A stretch of DNA of 64,000 nucleotides, taken from NCBI GenBank assembly GCA_964644075.1, contig CAZXUQ010000001.1, positions 186,001 through 250,000 on the forward strand, written 5' to 3'. Made by a program: the position numbers and the translations under genes. The notes under the pieces are model-generated. The model was given only the letters and a program-made list of their open reading frames with translations, did no database searches and was not told the DNA's origin. Below are positions 20,160-29,558 of this stretch, one piece after another. How positions within the stretch are numbered: the first letter of the stretch is position 1; every line of letters starts with the position of its first letter. The stretch is from JAGOMW01 sp964644075 (lineage in GTDB: Bacteria > Patescibacteriota > Gracilibacteria > BD1-5 > UBA2023).

Positions 20160-21107
20160 TTATTTCAGGAGTTCGTCGATTTTTGCCTTGAACGTCTCAT
20201 ATGGATACGCTCCTTCGACGGTAGCATACTTCCCTGTCTTTACATTGAGGATGAGAGTTCCTGGGGTCCCACTGAGTCCAAATTTCTGTGCTTCCTGTGT
20301 CTGTGCACTAAATCGTGAGAGTGACTCTTTATTATCGACACATGTTTGCCACTTTTTCTGGTCTATTCCGAGAGATTTCGCAATCTCTGCAAGTTTTGTG
20401 ACATCGAGGACACCACCTTCATTTGTGGATTTATCCATGACTGACTTATAAAATTTTTGATATGCACTATCTCCACCGACATTGAGTGCACAGAGGGCAG
20501 CAAGTGCCTTTGCCTCAGTTCCCTTATGGTTTACACCACGATTATTTTTGAATACGAGAGCAACCTGATCTTTATACTCTGCAGTCACTGTGGGGAAGAG
20601 TTTTGTGTCATGGTATTGTCGCATACAAAATGGACACTCCATATCACTATACTCAACTACGACGATTGGTGCATCTTTATTCCCTTCGAGAGAAGCATCT
20701 GATACGATCGTTTTGATTTCATCAGGAGTCAGTGACCCTTGTTTCGATGGAGTCTGAGTATCCTGTTGCTTCGTACCACCTCATTTGACGTATTGTTCGA
20801 TCTGAGAAATCTGTTCCTTGATCTGCATCTGAGAGTACTGCTGGAGGACATCGTAGTTCTTTTTCCCTCCGACTTTCTCATACTCCATTTCGAGGAGAGC
20901 CTTCTTGATACCAAATGAATCATCTGTCTGTGGCGTGAGAGAGAGTGAATATCCCATGACAAAGTACAAGCAAAGAGCATTCATGAGAAGTGAGAGCAAA
21001 AGGACGAATACAAGAACTCCGTTACTCACACTTGTCTGAGTAGTGTTTACATAAATCTCATCAGAGATGAGGTGGTGTTCTGCTGGAGTTTTTTTTGTTG
21101 TTGCCAT
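20160..21107 (-). CDS. Membrane-anchored DsbA-like thiol oxidoreductase
   Basis: The 315-residue protein has an N-terminal cytoplasmic tail, one membrane helix (about residues 29-52) and an extracytoplasmic thioredoxin-fold domain. The active site is CPFC in VVVEYSDMECPFCMRQYHD, followed by a helical insertion and the cis-proline loop GLSGTPGTLIL. It would introduce or shuffle disulfides in exported proteins. Such DsbA-like proteins are common in CPR bacteria. One TGA glycine lies in the linker after QYVK. Confidence 0.88.
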
Positions 21108-21184
21108 AAAGAAGATAATAAAGTAGGAAAATTATATGGGAAAAGCCTCAAAATCAAAAGAAAGCTTATTGACATGGAAGATAT

Positions 21185-22168
21185 CTATGGATTTTGTGAT
21201 AGTTCATAATAGGCTCGTATTCCGACCATAGCAGCATTATCCATGGAGTAGACGATCTTGGTCGGGGCAAGAAATATGACACCCCTCTCTTCTGCAAGAG
21301 AAAGAAGCTTCGTTTTGAGGAGAGTATTGGCACTCACTCACCCTGCGAGACACATCATCCGAGCACTCGTTTGCTCGAGAGCTCGGAGGAGTTTTTTCGC
21401 GAGGATATCTGTGATGGTTTCTTCTGTGTGGTAGGCGATTTCTCGGATATCTCTCTCTGAGAGATTTCAGCGTCGATCGACTTCGCGCTTGATCGCAGTC
21501 TTGAGTCAGGAAAATGAGAAATCCAGAGAATCTCTCTCGAGAAGTACTTCTGGAAAGAGGCTTTTTGGTCGGGAGTTTTGGAGAACAAAGGATTTCCTAT
21601 GCTCATCCGCGAAACGAGCAATCTTTGCTCCTCCAGGGAATCAGAGACCCATCATCTTAGCAACTTTATCAAAACACTCTCATGCAGCATCATCTCGAGT
21701 CTGACCGATCATCTCGAGTTCGAACATACTCTTCCAGAGATATATCTCCGTGTGTCCACCACTCACTGTCAGGACGACAGCAGGAAAAATAATATCACTC
21801 TCCCTTCGCTCGAGAAAAAGAGCAAAAATGTGTGCCTCGATATGATCAATCAGAATAAGTGGTTTTTTTAGGGCAAGAGAGAGGGTTTTTGCGACGGTGA
21901 GACCCGTGAGGAGAGATGGGAGAAGTCCTGGCTTCTCGGTACAGGCAAAGTAGTCTATATCTCTGAGTGTTAGTCCTGACTCACTGAGAACATCCTCGAT
22001 ACAGGGGAATATTGCATTGGCATGGCTGCGAGCTGCTACCTCTGGGACAACACCTCAGGTCACATCGTGTTCGAGCTGAGTACGAGTAGACAGAGTGATA
22101 AGTCTATCATCATGCATGAGGGCAACAGAGGTATCGTCACACGATGTTTCGAAGGCGAGAATATACAT
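21185..22168 (-). CDS. tsaD: tRNA N6-adenosine threonylcarbamoyltransferase TsaD
   Basis: TsaD (327 residues) makes t6A37 on ANN-decoding tRNAs. Key motifs are ETSCDDTSVAL at the N-terminus, the metal-ligand pair in IDHIEAHIFALF (H-x3-H), VSGGHTEIY, DDAAGECFDKVAKMMGL, and AGGVSANTLL near the end. The TGA codons all fall on glycine positions. Its ATG directly follows the TAA of uvrC, so the two are surely co-transcribed. It is essential in nearly all bacteria. Confidence 0.95.
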
Positions 22169-24058
22169 TTAGTAAATACCGTGATCTCGTAAAGAATCTA
22201 TCTGAGACTTTGTAGCGATTTTTTCTATTTCTGCAAGCTCGATATTTTTGATTTCATCGATACTTCAGGCGAGTTTGAGGAGTTTTTTTCGTGTGACAGG
22301 ACCAATTCCAGGGATTTCCTCGAGAATATTCTTTTTCATACTTTTCATACGAGCCGATTTATTGGCTGTGATAGAAAACCTATGCGCCTCATCTCGAGCC
22401 TTCTGGAGAACCATGAGGGGTGGCTTTCCATGTTCAAATATGACGGGAGGTTTTTTACCTGGGAGAAATATTTCTTCCTCTCGTTTTGCGATCGAACAAA
22501 TCGGAATAAAGAAATTTTCCTCGATTTTTTTATCATGTTCATGCTCAGATTTCCACTTCCCTTCAGCAACTCATGAGAGCGCTGATGACAGTTGTCCTTT
22601 ACCACCATCGATGATGATAAGGTGTGGGAGATTACCCTCGAGGAGTCACTCCACTGTGCGCCGTACCATGACTTCTCTATGCGAAGCGAAGTCGTCAATC
22701 TCACCATCTTCAAGAGTTTTGATTTTGTATTTTTTGTAGCGTTTCGGATCTGGTTTCCCATCGACGAGAGAGACTCTCGATGCATAGGTAAAGTGACCAT
22801 CCGTATGAGAGATATCATAACACTCGAACACGATTTCTCCACTCTCTGGAACAGGATATCCTATAGTTTCGAGGACTTCCTTCATATGTTCACGAGAGAG
22901 TGTCTTATTTTCGAGGGTTGCCATCTCACGTTTATAGGCATACTCTCGAGTTTGTGTCAGCGTGAAGGTCAGGAGGTCATTTTTGGGACCAATCTTTGGA
23001 TACTCGAGAGCGATTTTTTCTCGATCAAGTAGATCAAGAAATCATGCATCTGTAATCTCTTCGGAAAGAAGGAGAAGATCTGGATGGGCGTCAGTCATGC
23101 TCGCATCTGGGTCGAGATACTGGCGAGAGAGGAACTGTACGATGACATCTTCAGAGTTCGCATTTTGTATCTCGTGGCGAAATACTCATACTATCTGGCT
23201 CGATCTCACCTGAGTCAGTCAGATATATACCTTGTCATACTTTTCATACTTGATACAGATATCGATATTTCACTCCACGATATCCCGGACCTGCTGTCTC
23301 TCACCGAGTCATCGTAGTCCATCGATGATTGCCTTGTACTCCTGGGCCTTCTCGAAATCGAGTGATCGAGCATATTCACGCATCTTCTCCTCGAGCTCAC
23401 CAAATATCTCACTCTGATCACCTCTGAGAAATCTCCTTGCTCGATCGATGTGAGTAGCATGCTCATCAACCTTCTCAGACTCGAGGAGACAGGGCGCCGG
23501 ACAGAGTCAGATATAGTAGTCCATGCATGGGACAGTCTTCCCTGCTTTATCAGTGATAGTGAGATTTCCTAATCTCTCACTGAACTTCATCCGACAGTTC
23601 CTGATACGAAAGATGCGACGAAGCGCTCGTACACACTGCTCGACAGCAGAGACATAGGGACCATAGTATTCTCATCCATCTTTTGTTTTTTGTCTCGTCT
23701 TCACGAGCTCTGGGATAGAAGAGTTTGTGATCTTGATATAGGCGAGATTTTTATCATCCTTCATGAGGATGTTGTACTTCGGGGTGAGATGCTTGATCAG
23801 GTTGGTCTCGAGGACAAGTGCCTCGACCTCAGTCGCACAGAGTATCGTCTCGATATCACAGATCTTATCAACCATATGTTTCTTTGCGAGGGTGAGATCT
23901 CCAGTACGATCGAAATAACTCCTCACACGATTTTTGAGACTTTTCGCCTTTCCGACATAGATCACCTTGCCATCTTTGTCTTTCATCTGGTAGACTCAGG
24001 GAGAACTCGGGAGGTTTTTGAGTATTTTTTCGAGATGCGTTGACTGTTCTTTTTTCAC
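22169..24058 (-). CDS. uvrC: UvrABC system protein C
   Basis: UvrC (629 residues) makes both incisions in nucleotide excision repair. The N-terminal GIY-YIG nuclease is PGVYQMKDKDGKVIYVGKAK; the RNase H-like endonuclease domain contains ECYDISHTDG and LIIDGGKGQLSSAL; a helix-hairpin-helix ends the protein (IPGIGPVTRKKLLKLAG). No ATG precedes the conserved start. GTG at 24058 fits and lies six bases after a TACAAT box. I checked the frame through to TAA and all interruptions are TGA. Confidence 0.95.
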
Positions 24059-24064
24059 GAAGAT

Positions 24065-24092
24065 ATTGTATGGAAAGTGAAGAAAAGAGCAA
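24065..24092 (-). promoter_or_regulatory. Promoter of uvrC-tsaD
   Basis: Minus strand TTGCTC (24087-24092), 16-base spacer, TACAAT (24065-24070), six bases, GTG. This decides the GTG start of uvrC. Confidence 0.6.
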
Positions 24093-24126
24093 AAATTTGA
24101 CTTAATTAATTTATAATTAAAAATAC

Positions 24127-24162
24127 TTGACTAAGTTTACTTAATAAATATATTAAGTAAAC
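24127..24162 (+). promoter_or_regulatory. Promoter with overlapping 28-bp palindrome (probable operator)
   Basis: TTGACT (24127-24132), 16-base spacer, TATATT (24149-24154). A nearly perfect 28-bp inverted repeat, GTTTACTTAAT/ATTAAGTAAAC at its arms (24135-24162), covers the spacer and -10 box. A repressor bound here would block the promoter of the gene at 24185. Confidence 0.6.
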
Positions 24163-24184
24163 AATTTATACTTTATCGTTAATT

Positions 24185-24712
24185 ATGGGAAAACAAGCTG
24201 TTACTACTTTTACATATGTAGACCCCTATAAAAATATTGTTGATCTTCCTGTTAGTGATCCCAATAATATAGTCAGTAGTACTATAGCACTGCCAGATAT
24301 CCTTATGCTTTATGCTACTAACGTACTAAAAATGTTGGAGGATGGATACGTACCTCGCACACAAAAGGCAGATTGACTTAGAAGATTCATTGCCAGATGA
24401 AACATCGAAAAATCACAGGAAAATTCTTTAGAGAACCTAAGAAAGGGAGTATCATTAATACTTTGACAATCCTCGAATTTCTTTATTTGACAATGAGTTT
24501 ACTATGCCAGAATATCCGAAAAGCTCAGAAATGCTCAGGAGAACACAGAAGAGTACGCAAAACAAGTATGAAAAACACTATGAGATTTTCGAGTTTTAGC
24601 TTGAAGAAGTGAATGAGACTGAATAGTTAGCTCTTATGAATGGACAAGTGTTTCGGATGAATTAAGAACCAAGCTAGTCATGTTAGATGCTAATGATCGT
24701 TTTTGGATGTAA
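24185..24712 (+). CDS. Hypothetical protein, AT-rich and TGA-dense
   Basis: This 175-residue protein is not recognised. It begins MGKQAVTTFTYVDPYKNIVD, has a hydrophobic patch (TIALPDILMLYATNVLKML) and a long charged helical middle. About ten of its thirteen glycines are TGA, far above housekeeping genes. It contains no clear signal peptide. The palindromic operator at its promoter suggests tight control, and a strong terminator follows, so it is a single-gene unit. Confidence 0.5.
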
Positions 24713-24747
24713 AAAATAGCACCTTCCTTTGACAGGTGCTATTTTTT
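24711..24747 (+). terminator. Rho-independent terminator containing the dnaJ -35 box
   Basis: AAAAAATAGCACCT, nine-base loop, AGGTGCTATTTTTT: a perfect 14-bp stem with a T run. The loop and 3' arm contain TTGACA, the -35 element of dnaJ. Confidence 0.9.
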
Positions 24748-24756
24748 CGATAAAAT
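24729..24756 (+). promoter_or_regulatory. Promoter of dnaJ
   Basis: TTGACA (24729-24734), 16-base spacer, TAAAAT (24751-24756), six bases, ATG. It is embedded in the terminator hairpin of the upstream gene and predicts a leaderless dnaJ mRNA. Confidence 0.7.
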
Positions 24757-24762
24757 ATCCGC

Positions 24763-25479
24763 ATGAGCAAAAACTACTACGACATCCTCGGAGTATCCAA
24801 ATCTGCAAGTGAAACCGAGATCAAAAAAGCCTACAAAAAACTCGCCATGCAGTATCACCCCGATCGCAATAAATGAGATAAAAAGGCGGAGGCAAAGTTC
24901 AAGGAGATCAATGAAGCCTATCAGACACTCTCTGATACAACCAAAAAGAAAAACTACGACCAGTTCGGATCTGCCGATGGCAATCCGTTCTCTGGAAGAG
25001 GAGGTGGCGGTGGAAATCCTTTTGGAAACTGACAATATTCATCACAGTCGGCAAATTTCTCGGGATTTGAGGATATTTTCTCACAGTTCGGAGGTGGTGG
25101 CGGTGGGATGGGATTCGATTTCGGAGATATATTCGGCGGGGTGTGAGGGACGAATTCTCGGAAAAAACAGCGAAAAGAAGAAGTCCATGAAGACACCCCG
25201 AAAGAAATCCCCATGCTCGATGTGACGGAAACGATCGAGATACCGTTTCTGGATTTTCTCTATGATACTCAGGTCGATGTACGAACTGTGTATGGAAAAC
25301 ACCTCACGCTCAAGGTAAAAGCAGGTACAAAACCAGGTACCAAGTTCAAAATATCAGGGAAATGACGCACGATGGATGGGAAAACGGGAGACATGTACGT
25401 CATCGTCGATGCCAAAATGCCGAAAGAAATACCAAATAGTCTCAAACCGATGGTAGATGCTCTCAGAAGCCAACTCTAG
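24763..25479 (+). CDS. dnaJ: DnaJ-like co-chaperone without zinc fingers
   Basis: The J domain is intact (NYYDILGVSKSASETEIKKA with HPDR about residue 33) and should stimulate DnaK. A glycine/phenylalanine-rich region (about residues 75-135) follows, then one short beta-rich C-terminal domain (TETIEIPFLDFLYDT ... GTKPGTKFKISG). The four CxxCxGxG zinc repeats are absent, and at 238 residues only one client-binding domain fits. It is thus closer to CbpA/type II J proteins than to full DnaJ. Four glycines are TGA. Symbol given for family only. Confidence 0.8.
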
Positions 25480-25553
25480 TGAGTTTTTACGAGAAATATT
25501 TGCAAAAAAGAGAAAAATCTCCATAATCACCCAATCAATTTCTCGAAAATCTC

Positions 25554-25581
25554 TTGCAATTTAATAAAAAATCATTATAAA
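25554..25581 (+). promoter_or_regulatory. Promoter of the gene at 25619
   Basis: TTGCAA (25554-25559), 16-base spacer, TATAAA (25576-25581). The start codon is 37 bases further, so this transcript has a real leader. Confidence 0.5.
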
Positions 25582-25618
25582 ATTTGCAATTATTCGGGAA
25601 ATACATTATCATAGCCTC

Positions 25619-25897
25619 ATGAACCAATCTCTCCGAAGTCATCTCTCAGGCAATCAGTATAATCTCCCTACATCTGTAGTAGACGAGGTATGTACGATGT
25701 TTGCTGATGAAGCCGTAAATCTTCTTGACTCTCTTTCAAATCTTAAAGTAGAGGTACGCGATACTGCTCTGAGGGCTCTCAGAGAATACTATGCTACGAT
25801 CGAAAAAGCAAATAATCCGGTGTTTACTCAGGTGGCCACTGTCCTTTCATCTGATGCTACCAATGATGGCACATATCGCAAAGTAGCGAATGGCTAG
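25619..25897 (+). CDS. Small hypothetical helical protein
   Basis: A 92-residue soluble protein with no recognised family. It is predominantly helical (TSVVDEVCTMFADEAVNLLD, RDTALRALREYYATIEKA) and has only three glycines, none from TGA. The TAG stop is followed by a hairpin terminator, so it forms its own transcription unit. Confidence 0.5.
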   Translation: MNQSLRSHLSGNQYNLPTSVVDEVCTMFADEAVNLLDSLSNLKVEVRDTALRALREYYATIEKANNPVFTQVATVLSSDATNDGTYRKVANG

Positions 25898-25919
25898 CGA
25901 ATCCTCTTGCAAATCTCCA

Positions 25920-25953
25920 AAAACCGATACAATAAGAAAGTATTGGTTTTTTT
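25920..25953 (+). terminator. Rho-independent terminator
   Basis: AAAACCGATAC, nine-base loop, GTATTGGTTTT with one G-T pair and a run of seven or more T. Confidence 0.8.
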
Positions 25954-25989
25954 CTGGCCGTAGGCTTTATATCGCCCTTTTCGAGACTC

Positions 25990-26370
25990 ATGACGAACTC
26001 TCGGCTCCAGACACTTCTCGACCGTTGTCCTCTCGGAGAAGAAGACTGTCACAATATCGCAGTCATATTTTCTGCTCTTTCTCCAGCAAGACAACAATAT
26101 ATCCTCGACAACTGGGATACCTATATCGTCGAGATGGTGATGGTGAGGAAAGAGATCGATGCTGCCAACAGAGCGCTCCTCGAAGAGGCAATCGAAATGA
26201 TCGATACGCTCAAGGATGCAAAAAATGCTCATGATGCGGAAATGCGACTCGAGAAATTCAAAAAACAAAAGCAAACACGACTGGAACTCGAAAATGTGAA
26301 CAAATATCACCAAAACAACAAACTCAACCTCATACGAAGTATCGCGCAATTGCCCATAGAGAAAAAATAA
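25990..26370 (+). CDS. Small hypothetical coiled-coil protein
   Basis: This 126-residue protein has an N-terminal helical part (LQTLLDRCPLGEEDCHNIAV) and a long charged helix from about residue 58 to 115 (for example EEAIEMIDTLKDAKNAHDAE) that reads as a coiled coil. No TGA codon is used. The function is unknown. No promoter is obvious in the 36 bases after the preceding terminator. Confidence 0.5.
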   Translation: MTNSRLQTLLDRCPLGEEDCHNIAVIFSALSPARQQYILDNWDTYIVEMVMVRKEIDAANRALLEEAIEMIDTLKDAKNAHDAEMRLEKFKKQKQTRLELENVNKYHQNNKLNLIRSIAQLPIEKK

Positions 26371-26533
26371 TGAAAGAAAAGATGCTCTTGTAAAGAGAAT
26401 TTCGCGAGAAAATAGGGGAAAAACTCGTGAAAATAGCAAAAATATGGAATACTCAATGTATTCCCTGGTCAGGAATGTAAAGAAGTGACTCGTAGTCATA
26501 TATGATAGGCCGGATACGGCTTATTTTCGTTTT
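26371..26533. other. Intergenic region with a hairpin
   Basis: This 163-base gap before the transporter gene contains a 7-bp inverted repeat GGAATAC-TCAAT-GTATTCC (about 26445-26466) and a smaller GCCG-GATA-CGGC hairpin near 26512. Either could be an operator or part of a leader. I see no gene in it. Confidence 0.4.
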
Positions 26534-28117
26534 ATGGATAGTGTACAAACTCCTACATCAACACACAGTCAACCAGAAGGAAATACCCTCTCTGAGAGTA
26601 TAGTAAAGATATCAGCCAATACTGCCCTCGATGGCTATCGGCTCAAAAATTTTTATATCACCAATGCATTTCAGGGTTTTACCTGGATGCTTTTTCACTT
26701 TTCTGTGGTATTTTTCTTTACCTTCCAGTTACAAAATGTCTTTCTCGTCGGTATATTTCTCTGAGTAGCGAACTTTATAGCATTTCTCCTCGATATCCCT
26801 GTCGGTATCCTACAGCGCTACTACTCGACAAAAAAACTCTTTATTATCGGTGCTGTTTCACAGCTCATCGCAGTAGCCATATTTTTTAACTTTATCTATG
26901 GAGTGTTCCAGACGGTAGGAGATATCACCAAAATCGCGGCACCAGAAGGGTTCGAAAGTATGATAGGTTGGTTTTTTAGTGATGCATTGAACTGGATACT
27001 CATCCTCGTGGCATCGCTCTGCTATGGACTCACCAAGGAGATCAACGATATCTCGACATATGGGTACATCCTCTCACACGCGCACCCAAGTGAGTATGGA
27101 AAAATACTCGCGAGAAATAATATCACCTATGGCGCTGGATCACTCTGAGGACTCATCATCTCTGGTTTTGTCCTATCGATCAATCCGACATTTGCTGTCA
27201 TATTTCTCTCGGTAGTCATCGTCGGTTTTCTGATTTTTACGATGCGTTTTTTTGATAATGCCAATGAAAGTATCGCACTCTCAGATATAACTGCATTTAC
27301 CGTCGGGGTGACGAAAATCAATAAAGAAAATGTAAAAGAGTATCTCTCAGAAAAAATCAGTGCCGTCGACCTCGAGAAAATACTACAAACGACAAAATAT
27401 ATATTTCTCAAACCACGACAAAAAACAACGAACCCTCTCAAGTGGTGAGAACTCTTCGAAGAGACAAAACAATCAGCTCGCGTCATCAAATCAATCATGC
27501 TCCATATACCACCCTATATTGTGATATATTGGACCATGTCACTCGTACTCATATTTGGTTTTTGGGATACATTTGCTTCGACATTTCTCATCGACTTTCT
27601 CGCGAAAATCGGATCAGAGAAGACAGCATATCTCATACTCGCTATCATAGCCATACCTGCTCTCGCACTCCAGGAAATCGCATCAAAAATAGCAGAAAAA
27701 ATAGGAATTAAAACAGTGGCAATATTTTGACTTATACTCTCAGGGGTATCACTTGTCCTTATGTGATTTTTTTCCTACTGATATGATGGTGGACTCGATA
27801 TACGAGGATATATCATACTCACACTCGCAGTGGTGAATAGTGTAGGGTATGCCTGTGGTATGTCTCTCGGGCAAAATCAGTTTCTCGACTCATACAATAC
27901 GATATTCGCAGAAAAGATGTGACTCAAAGAAATCGACTCCAATGCATCTGCTGGGCCTATGAAGATACTGCAAAACGCTGCCAATGTGGTAGGACTCGTG
28001 CTCTGAGGATTTTTTCTGGGTATATTCGGATATACATGATTTTTTATACTCTTTGGCTTGCTTATCATATCGGTCGCATACTGGAGCTATAGAAAAAGAG
28101 CTCTCGTAAACATATAA
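26534..28117 (+). CDS. MFS-like multi-pass membrane transporter
   Basis: A 527-residue protein with about eleven or twelve hydrophobic helices arranged in two halves, split by a charged cytoplasmic loop of about 80 residues (NKENVKEYLSEKISAVDLEK). The general look is that of the major facilitator superfamily; LDIPVGILQRYYSTKKLFII resembles the loop 2-3 region. The first 45 residues are polar. The substrate is unknown. TGA glycines are in membrane helices. Its TAA is directly abutted by the stop of the convergent PriA-like gene. Confidence 0.7.
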
Positions 28118-29107
28118 CTATCTCCACTCCAGGGTGACTGATCGGTTTCTCGTGATTTCCGTCTCGAGGGTATCGACGATAGTTTTTATCTCTTTTCCTT
28201 TGAGGATAATTTTAGCGGTCCACTCACCTCGCGATCGATCCGTGATTTCTTTATCATAGGCAAAAAATACTCCCTCTGAGATCATCGGTGATAGTTTATT
28301 TACGATTTTATTTTCCATATCGATAACTTTATCCTTGTTCTCATCGTGGATACGTATGAGGGCAAATTCCGTATATGGAGGATAGTGAAATTCTTTTCGC
28401 TCCTCACTCATAGTTCTGAGGAAGTCTTTATAATTCCCATCTGAAAGGAGAGAAAGGAGTGGATGATTTGGGGTGTATGTCTGGATAAGGAGGGGTTTTT
28501 CCGATTTTTTGAGATAGTCGACTGTATGGTAGAGTTCTTCCTCCATACGATAGTCTGGGAGGGTAAGATCCGACTCAAAAAGAAGGACAATAATATGGTC
28601 TATGTCCGCATGACTCAGGGCAATGTTGGCAAATGTAGTGAGGATAATCTCATGTTTGGCGACCTGGGTAAGGATATGAGATTTTTTATCAGTGGTGTCT
28701 GAATCGATACGGAGCAGTGAAAGCCTCGGAAAAAGACGCCTGAGAGTACGCTCAATCTCCTGTATGCCACTTCCGACAGGATCAAAATGCTGTCACCCAC
28801 ATGAGGGACAGTCGACAAAGAGAGGCATACGGTAGGAACAATGGTGACAAACGAGTTGTTTGTGTGGACTCGTATGGTATGCCAGGGCAATATCACAGTG
28901 AGGACAGAGAGGAAAGTATCCACAGTCCTGACATATCCACGCACGACCAAATCCACGACGATTATAGAGGATGAGTGCTTTTTGCTTGTTTTCCTCGAGT
29001 GAGCTGAGGAGAGTAGCGAGCTCATGCGATATAAGTGGACCATGGAGAAAAGTCGTCCCAAGTGGGACGACTGTAAGGCTCGTTCATGAAGGGTTAGCCG
29101 AGTTCAT
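28118..29107 (-). CDS. PriA-like protein, C-terminal half only
   Basis: The 329-residue product matches the second half of the replication-restart helicase PriA. ALILYNRRGFGRAWICQDCG opens helicase lobe 2, and four CxxC pairs (CQDC, CPHC, CHHC, CPSC) bind two zincs. GSGIQEIERTLRRLFPRL and the C-terminal domain (EFHYPPYTEFALIRI) are typical. The N-terminal DNA-binding domain and the Walker A lobe are absent, and lobe-2 motifs V and VI (normally TQMIAKGHDF and GRAGR) are not conserved. ATG at 29107 overlaps the nrdR end; no other start is available. It is either a minimal structural PriA or a decaying remnant. Confidence 0.65.
29045..29072 (-). terminator. Terminator-like hairpin after nrdR
   Basis: AGTCGTCCCA, two-base loop, TGGGACGACT, then TTTTCTCC on the minus strand. 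It lies just after the nrdR stop and inside the predicted 5' end of the PriA-like frame. Confidence 0.6.
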
Positions 29108-29540
29108 CTTCGATAAATTTTACAAATCCTTTGACACTTTCATGGTTATGGTAAATAGAAGCATATCGGAGAAATGCAACCTCATCAAGATCTCGAAGTT
29201 TTCGCAGAATATCTCGACCGATACGTTTCGAGGTAATTCCCTGTTTATTTTGTGCCCATTCATTTTCGAGAGCATTGACGATATCTTCGAGTTTCTCTGG
29301 ATTGAAGGAACGCTTCGTAAGAGCCTTCATCATAGAGTTCATGACCTTGGTTCGGTCATATGGCTCACTCTCTCAGGATGACTTCGTCACCATAAACGAG
29401 ACAAACTCAAGTCGCTCGAAACTCGTAAAACGAGCTCCGCACTTCTCACACTCTCGGCGACGACGGATCGCTTTACCATCTTCAGTACTACGAGAGTCGA
29501 TTACTTTCGTATCGAGGTTTTTACATTTTGGACATTTCAT
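29094..29540 (-). CDS. nrdR: Transcriptional repressor NrdR
   Basis: NrdR (148 residues) senses ATP/dATP and represses ribonucleotide reductase genes. The N-terminal zinc ribbon MKCPKCKNLDTKVIDSR ... CEKCGARFTSFE is complete, and the ATP-cone domain (RTKVMNSMMKALTKRSF onward) follows. One TGA glycine (SSGESEP) lies at the domain boundary. No NrdR box was searched for in other regions, and no ribonucleotide reductase gene is in this window. It ends at a hairpin terminator. Confidence 0.95.
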
Positions 29541-29558
29541 AGGAAAAAAGTAAGGAAA

